DNA of 5,495 nt from Actinomycetes bacterium. GTDB lineage: Bacteria; Actinomycetota; Acidimicrobiia; Acidimicrobiales; RAAP-2. The stretch is taken from contig JAJYXS010000186.1 in the NCBI GenBank assembly GCA_021801615.1, forward strand, positions 1 to 5,495. Reading direction: 5' to 3'. Below the pieces are notes generated by a model. It was not told the DNA's origin. It was given only the letters and a program-made list of their open reading frames with translations, and did not search any database. Position numbers and translations under genes: made by a program. Shown in pieces: positions 5,492 to 5,495 of this stretch (position 1 is the stretch's first letter; every line of letters begins with the position of its first letter).

Positions 5492-5495
5492 ATTG

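Noticed and set aside
3643..5493. Minus-strand open frame of 616 codons opposite the DedA/cytochrome b-like ORF
   Set aside because: Charged, low-complexity translation with no domain; a shadow of the plus-strand membrane modules.

Overview
The window is very GC-rich throughout, with G or C in most third codon positions. It uses GTG starts and carries a cobalamin-dependent (class II) ribonucleotide reductase. Together with the protein styles, this suggests a high-GC actinobacterium. My best guess is the class Acidimicrobiia or a near relative, but that rests on general resemblance and not on a marker gene.

Layout from left to right. (1) The 3' end of nrdJ (2-511, plus), cut off by the window edge, ends in the typical cysteine-rich redox/zinc tail. 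(2) A gap of about 165 bases holds two GC-rich hairpins and then a strong Shine-Dalgarno followed by a 10-codon reading frame. Its stop overlaps the GTG start of the next gene (GTGA at 678-681). (3) A large polytopic membrane protein of the YfhO type (678-3233, plus, 851 aa). (4) A small unrecognised gene on the minus strand (3200-3445, 81 aa) converges on the YfhO-like gene and overlaps its 3' end by 34 bases. (5) A non-coding stretch (3446-3681) holds a possible -10 box. (6) One uninterrupted plus-strand frame (3682-5466, 594 aa) begins as a complete DedA/VTT membrane protein. It runs through about 180 codons of low-complexity sequence and ends as a five-helix, histidine-bearing, cytochrome b561-like membrane protein. 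(7) A possible terminator hairpin lies at the right edge.

The genes do not form an obvious pathway. nrdJ makes deoxyribonucleotides in the cytosol. The YfhO-like protein and the DedA part both belong to families that handle lipid-linked or envelope substrates. The C-terminal part of the last ORF looks like a small haem-binding electron-transfer unit. I see no mobile element, CRISPR array, tRNA or rRNA.

The points most worth a second look are the DedA/cytochrome-b-like in-frame fusion, the GTGA leader arrangement before the YfhO-like gene (which a one-base indel in a G run could also explain), and the convergent small gene. I found no clear evidence of a wholly new multi-gene system.
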